From the NCBI GenBank assembly GCA_005217565.1, contig SJCO01000003.1:1-64000 (forward strand): a stretch of 64,000 nt of DNA. The letters are read 5' to 3'. Below, in pieces: positions 24,251-34,601 of this stretch (its first letter is position 1; the number at the start of each line of letters is the position of its first letter). Both the position numbers and the translations under genes were made by a program. The DNA comes from Puteibacter caeruleilacunae (GTDB taxonomy: Bacteria; Bacteroidota; Bacteroidia; Bacteroidales; Prolixibacteraceae). The notes under the pieces were generated by a model, which saw only the letters and a program-made list of their open reading frames with translations, made no database searches and was not told the DNA's origin.

Positions 24251-27200
24251 ATGAGGGGTATAGGATTATTGCTAATTCTTTTACTATTGATAAAAGTAAG
24301 CACCGCACAAACACTAAAGTCACAGCGCATTATCGCTGCAAAATACAACACCAACAAACTAGAACAATTAAAGTCGACATTACAGACTGCCAATATAACT
24401 GACAGTATTCAGGTAAAAAAATATATTGAAAACACCGGGGCTAAAGCAATTATATACAAGAAAAAAGGATTTGCTCAGCTTAGAAAAATATCTCCATCAG
24501 GAATTCCCTTATACTACGTAACCACCAATATAGACGCTGCCAATTCTACACAAACAGATTTATTGTGGAATGCTAACGACAAACACTCTAGTCTTCAAGG
24601 ACAGGATATGATTATTGGAGAGTGGGATGGCGCGGGAATTAGAACCACTCATCAGGAATTACAAGGTAGAGTAACTATAGGCGATGGAGTAGAATTTAAT
24701 GGTGATGGTGCCAGTAGTAGGCACCCAACACATGTTGCCGGAACACTTATTGGGAGTGGTGTCGATAATCAGGCACGAGGTATGGCTCCAAAGGCAAAAC
24801 TGATAGGACATGACTGGAACAAGGATGACCTGGAAATGACTACATTTGCAGCAAAAGGTCATCTGCTCTCAAACCACTCATATGGATTAGATGCAACAAA
24901 GTTACCTACATGGTATTTTGGATATTACAGTGGTAATGCAGCTACGTGGGATCAAATTTCATATAATGCTCCTTACTATCTCATTGTATCATCAGCGGGA
25001 AATGACAGAGGTTATGATCCGGATATTGAAGGATATATAAATCCAAGCAAGGAAGGTTATGATCTGTTAACAGGAGCCAGTAATTCAAAGAATATCCTAT
25101 TGGTTGGTGCAGTAAAAGATATTACGGATCAGAATATAGAAATTACATCATTTAGCAGCTGGGGCCCTACCGACGACGGAAGGATTAAACCGGATATTTG
25201 CGGTAATGGATGGAAACTAAAGTCATCGTCGAGTTATGCCGATGATTCATATGAAACATTTAGTGGAACCTCAATGGCCAGTCCTAATGTTGCCGGAAGT
25301 TTACTACTACTACAGCAACTGTATCGCGAACAATATGACCAGTTCATGCGAGCCTCAACATTGAAAGCACTAGCCATACATACCGCAACTGATGACAATC
25401 AACTTGCAGGGCCCGATTATCAATATGGTTGGGGAGTCTTAAATACACAAAAAGCAGCAGATGTTATCATTAATAATAATGAGGCTTCATTTATCGAAGA
25501 ACTAACGCTGGCTGACAAGCAAGAATTTATACAGCACGTAAAAAGCGATGGTGTTTCTCCATTGATCGCAACCATATGCTGGACAGATCCAGCTGCTGAG
25601 GTAGGAGTAACAGGAAAAATAGATGATCGCACTCCTCGTCTTGTTAATGATCTAGACATCCGAATTATACAGGATGATAATGTCTACAAACCCTGGACAC
25701 TCGATCCAGCCAATCCTGGCGCACTGGCAATACCTGGAGATAATATTAGGGATAATGTTGAACAGGTTATGATCACTGCACCTAAAGGAAACTATACAAT
25801 CAAAGTTACACACAAAGGGAACTTAAAGAATTCTATTCAGGACTTTGCATTAATTATATCAAATGTAGAAACCACTCCATGCACAGCTGCAACTGTTCCA
25901 CAAAACATATCTGTATCGAATATAAAGGCAACCAGTGCACGGGTATTATGGGATTTCGCTGATCCAATGCTTAGCTATGAAGTTAGATATAGATTAACAG
26001 ATGAAACTCATTGGACCCATTTGCAAAACATTGTTAATGCAGGATTTCAGTTTACAAATTTGATCCCCAATAATCAGTATGTTTTCCAGGTTAGATCACT
26101 CTGTAATGGCACTCCATCGGACTATAGCGATGAAGTATTCTTTGATACCCACGACTGTGTAACTCCTTCTGAGATAATCCCGACCTCTGTATCAACCAAC
26201 TATATTAAAGTGAAATGGGATCGAGTTAATGAGGCAATGAGCTACACCGTGACTTATAAAAAAGAGAGCGACACACACTGGAAAGAACTACAAACAACCG
26301 ATACTGCAATTAAGATTGATAACCTTACCAGCGGTACTGTTTATGATATTCGTCTTAGAGCAGATTGCTCAATAGATTACTATTCCGATGAAATATTTAT
26401 CAAACAGACCACCGATTGTCTTCCTGTTACAAATGCCAACGTTGAGTGGGTAACAAATTCTGAGGCACTAATAAAATGGGAAAAAATAGAAGGTATTGAA
26501 AGATATGAAGCAAGATATAAGGAGATCGACACCAATGAATGGTCAACAGTCTCATTCGCTGACAATGAGGCTCTTTTGACAAATCTTATTCCTGGTGGTT
26601 ATTATAACTTCCAACTCCGCTCAATCTGTGCTAATGGAGAAGAACTCTACCATTCAGTTTCACTGCATTTTAGAACCTATTGCGATGTAGCGGCATCAAA
26701 TTCCGACAATGAATGGATTGATTTTGTAACCATCGGGGCAATCAGTAATGGCTCAGGGAATAGTAATGGATATGGTGATTTCAGAGATATGGTGACGAAT
26801 GTTAAACCTGGTTCTGGAGTAAGTATCGGATTACAAAGCGGACAAGTCTCTGATTTTCCTAAGTATTGGAGGATATGGGCGGACTTCAACCGTGATGGTG
26901 ACTTTGATGATGAAAATGAATTAGCAGGGGAAGGAATATCTGCAAGTAATGGAATATATGAAACAACGATTAATATACCTGAAGATGCATTACCAGGTAA
27001 TACCTTGCTTCGTATTGCAATGCGATATAATTCATATCCTGATGTATGCGCATCATTTGAATACGGCGAGATTGAGGACTACAGTATTAACATTGGTTCA
27101 AAATTGGATCAATCATCTTTTACTGCGAAAAAAGAACTGCAATCAGCAACATTACTGTCTAAGGCCGATATTGACATCTATCCGGTGCCGGTATCTACAA

Positions 27201-27397
27201 TACTTCATGTAAACCTGGGAGAAAACATTCCGAATGGTGGTATTCTCACCATTTTTGATGTAACAGGAAAAGCTCTTAGAGAGGTAAAGATTAATCAACG
27301 TACAACCATCAATATTGAAGGTTTTAACTCCGGGTATTACCTGATAAGGTATAAAAAAGGTAAGACAACTATAACAAAGCGTTTTCTCAAATTATAA
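24251..27397 (+). CDS. Secreted subtilisin-like (S8) serine protease with T9SS sorting domain
   Basis: A 1048-residue protein with signal peptide (MRGIGLLLILLLLIKVSTAQ). The S8 catalytic triad is visible: D126 in IIGEWDGAGI, H161 in HPTHVAG and S341 in SGTSMASPNVAG. A beta-sandwich domain follows (about 410-545), then three fibronectin type III-like modules (about 545-640, 640-720 and 720-810, each ending near RSLC, RADC or RSIC), a GEVED domain (FEYGEIEDYSI, about 940) and a C-terminal type IX sorting domain (IDIYPVPVSTILHVNL to ITKRFLKL). It is exported by Sec, then through the T9SS to the surface or medium, and should degrade proteins. It is apparently monocistronic. Confidence 0.92.
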   Translation: MRGIGLLLILLLLIKVSTAQTLKSQRIIAAKYNTNKLEQLKSTLQTANITDSIQVKKYIENTGAKAIIYKKKGFAQLRKISPSGIPLYYVTTNIDAANSTQTDLLWNANDKHSSLQGQDMIIGEWDGAGIRTTHQELQGRVTIGDGVEFNGDGASSRHPTHVAGTLIGSGVDNQARGMAPKAKLIGHDWNKDDLEMTTFAAKGHLLSNHSYGLDATKLPTWYFGYYSGNAATWDQISYNAPYYLIVSSAGNDRGYDPDIEGYINPSKEGYDLLTGASNSKNILLVGAVKDITDQNIEITSFSSWGPTDDGRIKPDICGNGWKLKSSSSYADDSYETFSGTSMASPNVAGSLLLLQQLYREQYDQFMRASTLKALAIHTATDDNQLAGPDYQYGWGVLNTQKAADVIINNNEASFIEELTLADKQEFIQHVKSDGVSPLIATICWTDPAAEVGVTGKIDDRTPRLVNDLDIRIIQDDNVYKPWTLDPANPGALAIPGDNIRDNVEQVMITAPKGNYTIKVTHKGNLKNSIQDFALIISNVETTPCTAATVPQNISVSNIKATSARVLWDFADPMLSYEVRYRLTDETHWTHLQNIVNAGFQFTNLIPNNQYVFQVRSLCNGTPSDYSDEVFFDTHDCVTPSEIIPTSVSTNYIKVKWDRVNEAMSYTVTYKKESDTHWKELQTTDTAIKIDNLTSGTVYDIRLRADCSIDYYSDEIFIKQTTDCLPVTNANVEWVTNSEALIKWEKIEGIERYEARYKEIDTNEWSTVSFADNEALLTNLIPGGYYNFQLRSICANGEELYHSVSLHFRTYCDVAASNSDNEWIDFVTIGAISNGSGNSNGYGDFRDMVTNVKPGSGVSIGLQSGQVSDFPKYWRIWADFNRDGDFDDENELAGEGISASNGIYETTINIPEDALPGNTLLRIAMRYNSYPDVCASFEYGEIEDYSINIGSKLDQSSFTAKKELQSATLLSKADIDIYPVPVSTILHVNLGENIPNGGILTIFDVTGKALREVKINQRTTINIEGFNSGYYLIRYKKGKTTITKRFLKL

Positions 27398-27492
27398 TGA
27401 GGTTTTAGGTTCAAGTTCCACATTGCGAACTGATTCTAACTATATCCTAAATACCTTAGCGCATGTTGTTGTTCAAAGGATCGAGTCTACGC
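27398..27492. other. Spacer between protease gene and repeat element
   Basis: No gene or terminator is evident in this 95-bp piece; together with the repeat at 27493-27748 it makes up a 430-bp gene-free gap. Confidence 0.4.
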
Positions 27493-27748
27493 AACCGAAT
27501 TGGCCTCCTAAAAAAAGTGATTGATTTCGCGGAAGTTGGTTAGTAAGACTGGGAAGCTGAGAGCTTTGCTCGAAGATCAGCCAACCGCACTTACCAACTT
27601 CAAGAAGATCGATTCCTTTTTACAGGCAGCCTTGACTTTTTTGTTTCGTTTTTGTGTTATGACAAAAATGAAGCCACCCCGACATGACAATTTTGTGTTA
27701 TGACAAAATAAAAGACTGCCCGCCAGGGCAGTTTATGTCTGTAGCAAA
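27493..27748 (+). repeat. Composite long-inverted-repeat element, copy A
   Basis: The order is ACCGAATTGGCCTCCT, a long imperfect inverted repeat (27502-27631) with nested arms such as GAAGTTGGTTAGTAAG and CTTACCAACTTC, then CTTGACTTTTTTGTTTCGTT, ATGACAAAAATGAAG, and a final hairpin CTGCCCGCCAGGGCAG followed by TTTATGTCTGTAGCA. Related copies are at 35938-36060 (centre deleted) and 47886-48100 (opposite orientation). The last hairpin plus flank links this element to the array at 34841-35861. Confidence 0.8.
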
Positions 27749-27768
27749 AAATGAAAAGCCCGTTCGGC

Positions 27769-27798
27769 TTGCTAACAAAAAGCATATTTTTAAATTTG
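27769..27798 (+). promoter_or_regulatory. Promoter of the transglutaminase-like gene
   Basis: TTG (27769-27771), a 19-base spacer and TAAATTTG (27791-27798) are an excellent match to the Bacteroidota consensus. The site lies 30 bp before ATG 27828 and supports that start over the upstream in-frame extension. Confidence 0.7.
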
Positions 27799-27827
27799 TA
27801 TTAGAACGAATTAATCTAATTACCCCT

Positions 27828-30374
27828 ATGAGGTCAATATGTCTAATGCTTTTATGCTGTATTGCACTAGTAATTAACACTGCAGCACAACTTCCTAAGG
27901 TAAAAATAGAACAAACACCTGTATGGAAAACTCCAATTAAGTTAGATCTTAATGCAAGCCATAATCATGAAGATGATGGAAGTATCACCTATCTTTTGCT
28001 CGATTGGCAAGAAAATGAAATAAAACGAGAGTATAACTATCGCTACTGCTTCCGGTTAAATAACGAAGAAGGGGTACAATCAAATTCTCAGCTATACTTT
28101 AGTTTCGATCCCACCTATCAAAAACTTGCAATCAATAAAATCATTATTCATCGCAACAACAAGCAGATCAATAAGCTTAGTCTCAATAAAGTTGAAGTAA
28201 TGAGAAATGAAGAGCAAGCTGATCGACTGCTATATGATGGTACATATTCTGCGATGGTCATTCTTGATGACATGAGGGTTGGTGATATTATTGAATACGA
28301 GTATACGATAAAAGGTTATAACTCAATTTTCGGTGATCACATCTATGGATACACACGACTGGGCTATACACAAGGAGTAAAACACCTTTACAAATCTTTT
28401 ATCCTTCCTCCTGAACGTGTTGTTAATATCCATCCAATAAATCATGGACAACAGCCAGAGATTGAAGTCACGAAGTCGCACAAACGAATTTACTGGAACA
28501 TTAAAGACCTTGAACCAAAATTCGAAGATCAAGATATCCCAATCTGGTATAACTCTTATCCCGCCTGTGAAGTTAGCTCTTATAAGGATTGGAATGAAGT
28601 TAGAGACTTCACGCGTCGATTGTATCCATTCGATACTCCAACACCACGATTGGACAAGTATATTAAGCAGCATGGATTTTCCGCGACAGCTGAAGACATC
28701 ATGGATCTGATTAATTTTGTGCAAGATGAAATTCGTTATCTGGGGATGGAAATGGGAGAAAACTCTCACAAACCTCATCATCCTGAAAAGGTATTCAAGC
28801 AGCGCTTTGGCGACTGTAAAGATAAGTCTTATCTACTTTGTACTCTACTTCGTAAATGTGGAGTGCAAGCCTGGCCAGCATTGGTCAATACTACTTATCG
28901 CAGATTCACCGATGAACGAGCTCCTTCACCATTTGCATTCAATCATGTCATTGTTAAATTTATATACGATGATAATACCTACTGGGTAGATCCAACCAAC
29001 TCTTTACAAAAAGGCAATCTTGAGCTTTTATGCTTCCCTTCGTATGAGAAGGCATTGGTATTGGATAATGATAACGAGATATTTGAAACAATACCACGCA
29101 CTAATCCAGGAAATATTGTAATTCGTGAGAACTTTTGGTTCAAAGATAGTATCGCTGATGTGCTATATGATGTCACAACAAATTACTACGGAAGAAAAGC
29201 CAACGCCACTCGGAATGATCAAGCTGGCAACTCTATTGCAGAGACAAAGAATCATTACCTTAACTTTTGCAGCAACTATTACAACAACCTTGAATGGGAT
29301 AAACAAACAGGATTAAAAATTGAGGATGATACAACACTGAATAACATTCAGATACAGGAAAATTATGTCATAAAGGAATTTTGGCAACACACCGAAGAAG
29401 ATAGTATTGAATTCTATGCAAGTTTCTATCCTTACAACTTGTATGAATACCTTGATTATTCGAAAGATCAGGTGCGCACAATGCCATTAGCAATAGCTTA
29501 TCCTGTGCACGTAAAACATTCGCTCATCCTACACTTTCCGTCATATAAAAATGTAGGATTCTCAAATCAAAAAGATAGTGTAATCAATAGTGTTTTCAGG
29601 TTTGTTTACTCCACTAAAATTGACAGAAAGAACAAAATATACACAATCAATTATGAGTATGAGACGCTGAAAGATCATGTTCCGGTAAGTGAGATTAAGC
29701 AATACTTCAAAGACTATGACAAGTTATCTGATTTATGTGGAGAAACTATCACATGGGGTGTTGATGAGGATGTCCCCTTCAAACCATTTACTGCAGGATT
29801 ATTCATCTCTTTGCTATTCATGGCTCTATTGGTGTACATATTTCGCAAACTATACAAGGTAGATTATCCTGCTATCACCCCGCTTTCTCACTCAAGAGCA
29901 ATTGGAGGCTGGATGATTATTCCATTGATTGGTCTATATTTCACACCATTGGCTGCTGCCTATTTGATTTTTGATATTGGTTTCTTTAACGAAGCAACCT
30001 GGCAGGCGTTTCAAGCTCTCGACACTGGGGCTCCCTTCTCAATGGGTGGGATCTTCTTTTTTGAATTGCTATTCAACCTGGCTTTGATAGGAACAGCTGT
30101 CTTTCTAATCATATTATTTCATCAGAGAAGAACATCACTACCAAGATTCTACGTATGGTTTAGAGCCATTGCGTTGGCAGGTTTAATTCTCGACACGGTT
30201 TTATCGAGTTATTATGTAAGTGTTGAACCTGCAGATGTAGAAAGCCTAACCAGGACAGTCATTAATGCAGCAATTTGGATACCTTATTTCCTGTTCTCAG
30301 AACGAGTAAAAGATACTTTTGTGAATAGATATAAAGAAGAAACGATAGAAGAGCGAGTAATGAACATTCAATAA
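27828..30374 (+). CDS. DUF3857-transglutaminase membrane protein with DUF2569 tail
   Basis: An 848-residue protein from ATG 27828, chosen because it gives a signal peptide (MRSICLMLLCCIALVINTAA) just after a promoter; the frame is open upstream into a repeat. DUF3857 covers about 45-210, followed by a transglutaminase core with a full triad: C330 (FGDCKDKS), H373 (FNHVIV) and D388 (YWVDPTNS). A membrane helix lies at about 670-690 and a four-helix DUF2569-like domain at about 710-820 (GGWMIIPLIGLYF). The catalytic part should face the periplasm; such proteins may act as peptidases or crosslinkers, but no substrate is established. It is ended by a shared bidirectional terminator. Confidence 0.85.
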   Translation: MRSICLMLLCCIALVINTAAQLPKVKIEQTPVWKTPIKLDLNASHNHEDDGSITYLLLDWQENEIKREYNYRYCFRLNNEEGVQSNSQLYFSFDPTYQKLAINKIIIHRNNKQINKLSLNKVEVMRNEEQADRLLYDGTYSAMVILDDMRVGDIIEYEYTIKGYNSIFGDHIYGYTRLGYTQGVKHLYKSFILPPERVVNIHPINHGQQPEIEVTKSHKRIYWNIKDLEPKFEDQDIPIWYNSYPACEVSSYKDWNEVRDFTRRLYPFDTPTPRLDKYIKQHGFSATAEDIMDLINFVQDEIRYLGMEMGENSHKPHHPEKVFKQRFGDCKDKSYLLCTLLRKCGVQAWPALVNTTYRRFTDERAPSPFAFNHVIVKFIYDDNTYWVDPTNSLQKGNLELLCFPSYEKALVLDNDNEIFETIPRTNPGNIVIRENFWFKDSIADVLYDVTTNYYGRKANATRNDQAGNSIAETKNHYLNFCSNYYNNLEWDKQTGLKIEDDTTLNNIQIQENYVIKEFWQHTEEDSIEFYASFYPYNLYEYLDYSKDQVRTMPLAIAYPVHVKHSLILHFPSYKNVGFSNQKDSVINSVFRFVYSTKIDRKNKIYTINYEYETLKDHVPVSEIKQYFKDYDKLSDLCGETITWGVDEDVPFKPFTAGLFISLLFMALLVYIFRKLYKVDYPAITPLSHSRAIGGWMIIPLIGLYFTPLAAAYLIFDIGFFNEATWQAFQALDTGAPFSMGGIFFFELLFNLALIGTAVFLIILFHQRRTSLPRFYVWFRAIALAGLILDTVLSSYYVSVEPADVESLTRTVINAAIWIPYFLFSERVKDTFVNRYKEETIEERVMNIQ

Positions 30375-30380
30375 AAACAA

Positions 30381-30415
30381 AACGCCGGATGCTTATCTCT
30401 TCATCCGGCGTTTTT
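30381..30415. terminator. Bidirectional terminator between convergent genes
   Basis: AACGCCGGATG and CATCCGGCGTT form an 11-bp stem followed by T residues on the plus strand; on the minus strand the stem is followed by TTGTTTT. It ends both the transglutaminase-like gene and the HzsA-like gene. Confidence 0.92.
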
Positions 30416-30424
30416 ATATTCTTA

Positions 30425-33400
30425 TTATTTCAAACTCTGAATATATTCCTCAATATTTCGTCGTTCTTCCTCTTCATGTTTAATACGTTTATTCAAATAA
30501 TAATCGTAGTATTCCATCTCTTTGGGAGTCCACGTATTGGCCTCTTTATAGTCGCCACAATAGGGCACTTGAAGATCAATCCAGCAGGCAATCTTCTCCA
30601 ATTCCTCTTTTGACAATTTAACATCACCATGCTTCTCCTTCAGCATCTTCATTAGATTACTAGTCGCCGATCCTCTATAATAAGGAGGTAAAAGAGTAGG
30701 TACCGACTGCATACCTGGCCAGTTTACCAGTTCGCTTTTAAACGATCCCTTAAAACTTCTGCCATTAGGAATATTGTAGGCCTGCAAAAGATTTAAATAT
30801 GCATCGTTCCACTCACGTTTAGCGATATCTTCCTTCACTGGGATATCCAGCAGACTAAAGGCTTTTCCCTTTGTTTTCTTTGGCTTTTCCCAATTGGTTA
30901 CCACTGCATATTCGCCAACAGAAAGCTGTCCTTCGTTTAGTCGCTTTGCATCTCTATCCCAATGACATTCTACACAGTGCTTATTTAGGATTGGCTGAAT
31001 TTCTTCACGGAAACTAAATCCACGTGCCTTTCCATAAAATGGATTCAATTTTTTCACCCCTTTGGCCATAGCCTGAACACGTGTTTTCAATGGAACCGAC
31101 TCGTTTTTATTTTCATGACATCCGATACACGAGAATGTTTCTCCCGGTTGCAATGTACTCCACGAGCGCATCGTTTGGGCAACATACCCTGCGGTATCAA
31201 TCATTTGGAAATAAACAGGTGTGCGAGCAGGAACTTCAAACATCACAGAACCATCCTTTTCTATTGCCACCTCTCCCAATACTTTCTTCACATCCCAAGA
31301 TCCTTGAGCCAAAGCTATTGGCGTTGATGCCAGATTTCCAGTCCGAACTCCACCCTCATTATTCTGAGCATGGTTTTCACCTACTGGTGCAGCTCTGAAA
31401 TCTAAAGCCACCACCCTTATCTTTTCAATGGTTCCTGGTTTTATTCCTTTTGAACCTTCTCCATGGTATACATTCTGAATAAAATAAGTTCCAGTCTTTT
31501 TTGTATAATCCACAAATCCAGGCTTTACGCTTTTCACTTTTCTTGGAGCAATAGGCACTACCTGTATAGATCCCAATGATGCATGAGCATCCAACAATTC
31601 GCGATGCCCTTCTTTATTCATGAAATATAAATTGTACGGACTCAAATATCCTCGATTCCAAGTATCATATGGTTCAAAACTCACAAGAAAATGATCTTCC
31701 GATAATGGAAAAGGAAATTGAAACTGCGGACCACTTTGTCCATAGGTATCGATTCTCACTGGCTTTTCTTTGCGCACTGGAGCCAATAATGTAACTCCAC
31801 TATCTTCCTGTCTTCCTTTTTCTGGATCAATAATAGCCAACTGTCCACGCTGTGCAGTATGGTGCCCACATAAAGTAGCCATCACCTTACTAGTTCCGGG
31901 AATCTGACGAGCATGAACCATTGTTGTAGGATACCAGCTATTGTTTCCATAAAGCTCAGTCTGTGCAGTACCATCAGGATTCATGACAAACAATGGTTGC
32001 GGGAAAGTCTGCCCCCTATCATTATAATCCCAACGAGTATAAATAATACGGCCATCTTCCATCACAGTAGGATAGGTAGTCTGCACCTGATCAAAGCCAA
32101 CCCTGCGCATATACTTTCCATTTCGATTAACAAGGTATAGATTTGAAACTTCGGTACGCCAGCAGTCGACCGTTTGCTCACAGCGAGTAGAGTTAAAAAC
32201 AATATCTCCATTATAAAGATACTTCCCTTCAATATCGGCATGTCGTAATCCAAAGGTGATTTGACGTATTTCTTTCGATGCAATCTCCATCTCATAAAGA
32301 TGATAGTCATCCTCATAAAGCGACTTTTTCCACGCAAACAATATGTACTTCCCATCGAATGACACATCAGGATCACGAATCACTCCATTAGGATCATCGA
32401 GCAATACAGTCACGTTCTCCTCCCCATTTGAAAGATCTAACTTACACAACTGCGCACCAGGCGTAAAATGGTACTCATAACGATGATCTGATACTCCTTC
32501 AGTATAAGCAAAGAAGGAAGGAACAATTGGATACCTTCTTACAAATGCAAACTGTTTATATTGTGATGTAAGGTTCGTCAGAAACTCCTTTCGTCTTTGT
32601 TTGCACGCTTCATTGTATACCTGAACAACCGAATTCTTTTTACTTAGGCTACTTTGGAGCTTATTCCTTACACCTTGGTCATTCAGCTGCTCTATAACCC
32701 TTGCGGCTAGAGCATTCCAACGGACAGCCTTATCGACCGACAAAAAATCAATCAGATTCATTTGAGTATCCTGCATCAACCAGTCCACCTCCTTAGGAAA
32801 TGCTTTTTCCAACATCAGCCAGTAGAAGTAATTATCATGAATCATTCCTTTACGATAGTCCATCGATTGTAGTACATTTTCCCAAGATGTTGAAAGCTCA
32901 AAAGGGAAAGCCTCATGTCCCCACACTTCCATTTCAGTAATCGCACACCAACTATTAGCAGGTTTTGCTTCTGAAAAAGTAACTTTCAAGTTGGTAATCT
33001 CACGCGCAGCAAACTTGAACACCTGGGCTTCAACATCTTTAGTGATTTTAATCTCTTCTTTCGAGCCATCACTAAAATGAATGATTGCCTTTTGCCAATA
33101 TCCATCGTGAGGGAAATCAGCACGGATATACAATTTTAACTGATCAACTTTAACAAGTCGGCCAAAGTCGACCTTTAACCAGTTCTCATTTGATTTCTCA
33201 GGGCCCCACGAACTATAATTCCAACCACTATGATCGGTATTGGCAGTCTTGCCATTTATAGCATTACGCGCAGAGAATTGAAATTCGCCACGGCATTCAC
33301 TACTCGCAGTAATATGGGGGTAAAATGTGATCTTGTTTCCCTGCCAATCAATAGGATTATATGCAAGATTGCGATAAGCCAACAACTGCTCATCTGAAGC

Positions 33401-33754
33401 AATCTGAGCCTTTATATTATGACGATCTCCTTTAAAATCCTCAACTTTAGGATCAATATTGATGATCGCTTTTCTTGAAGGCACGTACACAATCACAGGC
33501 TCCTTGAGGCCATCCATAGTAATGGAACTAAACAGACCTCCATGCACAGTTATTTGATCTCCCTTGGCGTAATTACGCTGATAATTCAACACCCGTTCCC
33601 CTCTGGCTTTTTGATCTTTAGGAGTATGAATATTTCTGATTTCGATATTCGTACGATCAAGTTTATAAGTTCCAGGCTTCATCCGCTCAGGATTAGGCTG
33701 AGCCATGCTGATCAGGCATGTGAACAATAACAATAATGCGGTAATGAACTTCAT
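30425..33754 (-). CDS. Large HzsA-like secreted protein with two CxxCH motifs
   Basis: A 1109-residue protein with signal peptide (FITALLLLFTCLISMAQ). A discoidin (F5/8 type C)-like domain is at about 165-275 (WLKVDFGRLVKVDQLKLYI), WD40/PD40-type beta-propeller repeats are at about 445-690 (SFDGKYILFAW, DGRIIYTRWDYND), and a C-terminal part with heme-type motifs CIGCH (876-880) and CVECH (927-931) follows. The arrangement resembles proteins annotated as related to hydrazine synthase alpha subunit, which also occur in glycan-degrading bacteria; a hydrazine role is not implied. It may be a periplasmic or surface cytochrome with a carbohydrate-binding module. It lies 64 bp downstream of the IclR gene on the same strand. 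Confidence 0.7.
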   Translation of the reverse strand: MKFITALLLLFTCLISMAQPNPERMKPGTYKLDRTNIEIRNIHTPKDQKARGERVLNYQRNYAKGDQITVHGGLFSSITMDGLKEPVIVYVPSRKAIINIDPKVEDFKGDRHNIKAQIASDEQLLAYRNLAYNPIDWQGNKITFYPHITASSECRGEFQFSARNAINGKTANTDHSGWNYSSWGPEKSNENWLKVDFGRLVKVDQLKLYIRADFPHDGYWQKAIIHFSDGSKEEIKITKDVEAQVFKFAAREITNLKVTFSEAKPANSWCAITEMEVWGHEAFPFELSTSWENVLQSMDYRKGMIHDNYFYWLMLEKAFPKEVDWLMQDTQMNLIDFLSVDKAVRWNALAARVIEQLNDQGVRNKLQSSLSKKNSVVQVYNEACKQRRKEFLTNLTSQYKQFAFVRRYPIVPSFFAYTEGVSDHRYEYHFTPGAQLCKLDLSNGEENVTVLLDDPNGVIRDPDVSFDGKYILFAWKKSLYEDDYHLYEMEIASKEIRQITFGLRHADIEGKYLYNGDIVFNSTRCEQTVDCWRTEVSNLYLVNRNGKYMRRVGFDQVQTTYPTVMEDGRIIYTRWDYNDRGQTFPQPLFVMNPDGTAQTELYGNNSWYPTTMVHARQIPGTSKVMATLCGHHTAQRGQLAIIDPEKGRQEDSGVTLLAPVRKEKPVRIDTYGQSGPQFQFPFPLSEDHFLVSFEPYDTWNRGYLSPYNLYFMNKEGHRELLDAHASLGSIQVVPIAPRKVKSVKPGFVDYTKKTGTYFIQNVYHGEGSKGIKPGTIEKIRVVALDFRAAPVGENHAQNNEGGVRTGNLASTPIALAQGSWDVKKVLGEVAIEKDGSVMFEVPARTPVYFQMIDTAGYVAQTMRSWSTLQPGETFSCIGCHENKNESVPLKTRVQAMAKGVKKLNPFYGKARGFSFREEIQPILNKHCVECHWDRDAKRLNEGQLSVGEYAVVTNWEKPKKTKGKAFSLLDIPVKEDIAKREWNDAYLNLLQAYNIPNGRSFKGSFKSELVNWPGMQSVPTLLPPYYRGSATSNLMKMLKEKHGDVKLSKEELEKIACWIDLQVPYCGDYKEANTWTPKEMEYYDYYLNKRIKHEEEERRNIEEYIQSLK

Positions 33755-33818
33755 ATCTTAAAAAGATTTTTAGATTAATTAATGGGCAGGATAATGCGAC
33801 AGATCCTGCTATTGTGGT

Positions 33819-34601
33819 TTAGATTTTAGATCTTAATTGTTGAGATATAATATGAGCATGTTTCTTCACCAACTCACCATACTTCTCAAACTGCTCCTTC
33901 CTAAGTCGGTTTAGCGGACCAGTAATCCAAATAGCTCCAATAGGATGGTTCAATTTATTGACAATGGCAGCTCCTACACAGTGAACTCCCTCCAATAGTT
34001 CAGAACGATCGATGGAATATCCAACGTCCTGAATTCCACTAAGCTCCTTCTTAAGCTGTTCAACATCAACAATAGTTGTTGGTGTATGCTTTTCAAACTT
34101 AATACGCTTTAGGGTTTCATCTAACTCTGTTTCTCCCAGCTGGGCCAAGTATGCCTTTCCGGGGGCAGAGCAATAAAGTGGACACTCAGTGCCTGGATCT
34201 ATTACAAATTTAAATGTATGAGTCCCAAGTGCTTGTTCTAACACAATACCTTTATCATTTATAAAGGTGCATACCAATGCTGTTTCTCCAGTTTCATTTC
34301 TTAATACCTTCAACTCCTCCAAAGCAATCTGAGTCAGGTATTTCTCGGTTAACGTTGCATTACCAAGCATGATAAATTTCTTGGATAATCTTAAAAGACG
34401 AGAATCGTCTTCTTTTTCAAGATAACCATACCCTAATAATGTTTGTGTAATCCTGAAGATACTATTCTTTGACACCCCTAACTGATTAACCAAATCAGTC
34501 TGGGTACAACCATTAGGATGCTCAGCAAGGTATTCAAATATCATTAATGCACGCTCCAAATTAGGAACATGATAAGTGGTTTGTGCTTCTTTTGTACTCA
34601 T
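33819..34601 (-). CDS. IclR-family transcriptional regulator
   Basis: A 260-residue regulator: winged HTH at about 10-70 (LERALMIFEYLAEHPNGCTQ, LVNQLGVSKNSIFRITQTL) and an IclR effector-binding domain at about 85-255 (YCSAPGKAYLAQL, GYSIDRSELLEGVHCVGAAI). IclR proteins sense small metabolites such as sugar acids and often repress uptake or catabolic genes. Its position at the PUL edge, ahead of the HzsA-like gene, suggests control by a uronate or amino-sugar breakdown product. A TAGTTTTG -7 candidate sits upstream at 34624-34631 (minus strand) without a clear -33 element. Confidence 0.9.
   Translation of the reverse strand: MSTKEAQTTYHVPNLERALMIFEYLAEHPNGCTQTDLVNQLGVSKNSIFRITQTLLGYGYLEKEDDSRLLRLSKKFIMLGNATLTEKYLTQIALEELKVLRNETGETALVCTFINDKGIVLEQALGTHTFKFVIDPGTECPLYCSAPGKAYLAQLGETELDETLKRIKFEKHTPTTIVDVEQLKKELSGIQDVGYSIDRSELLEGVHCVGAAIVNKLNHPIGAIWITGPLNRLRKEQFEKYGELVKKHAHIISQQLRSKI

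Noticed and set aside
30425-33754. Calling the large CxxCH protein a hydrazine synthase subunit
   Set aside because: The neighbouring genes concern glycan degradation, the other synthase subunits are absent, and only the general layout is shared.
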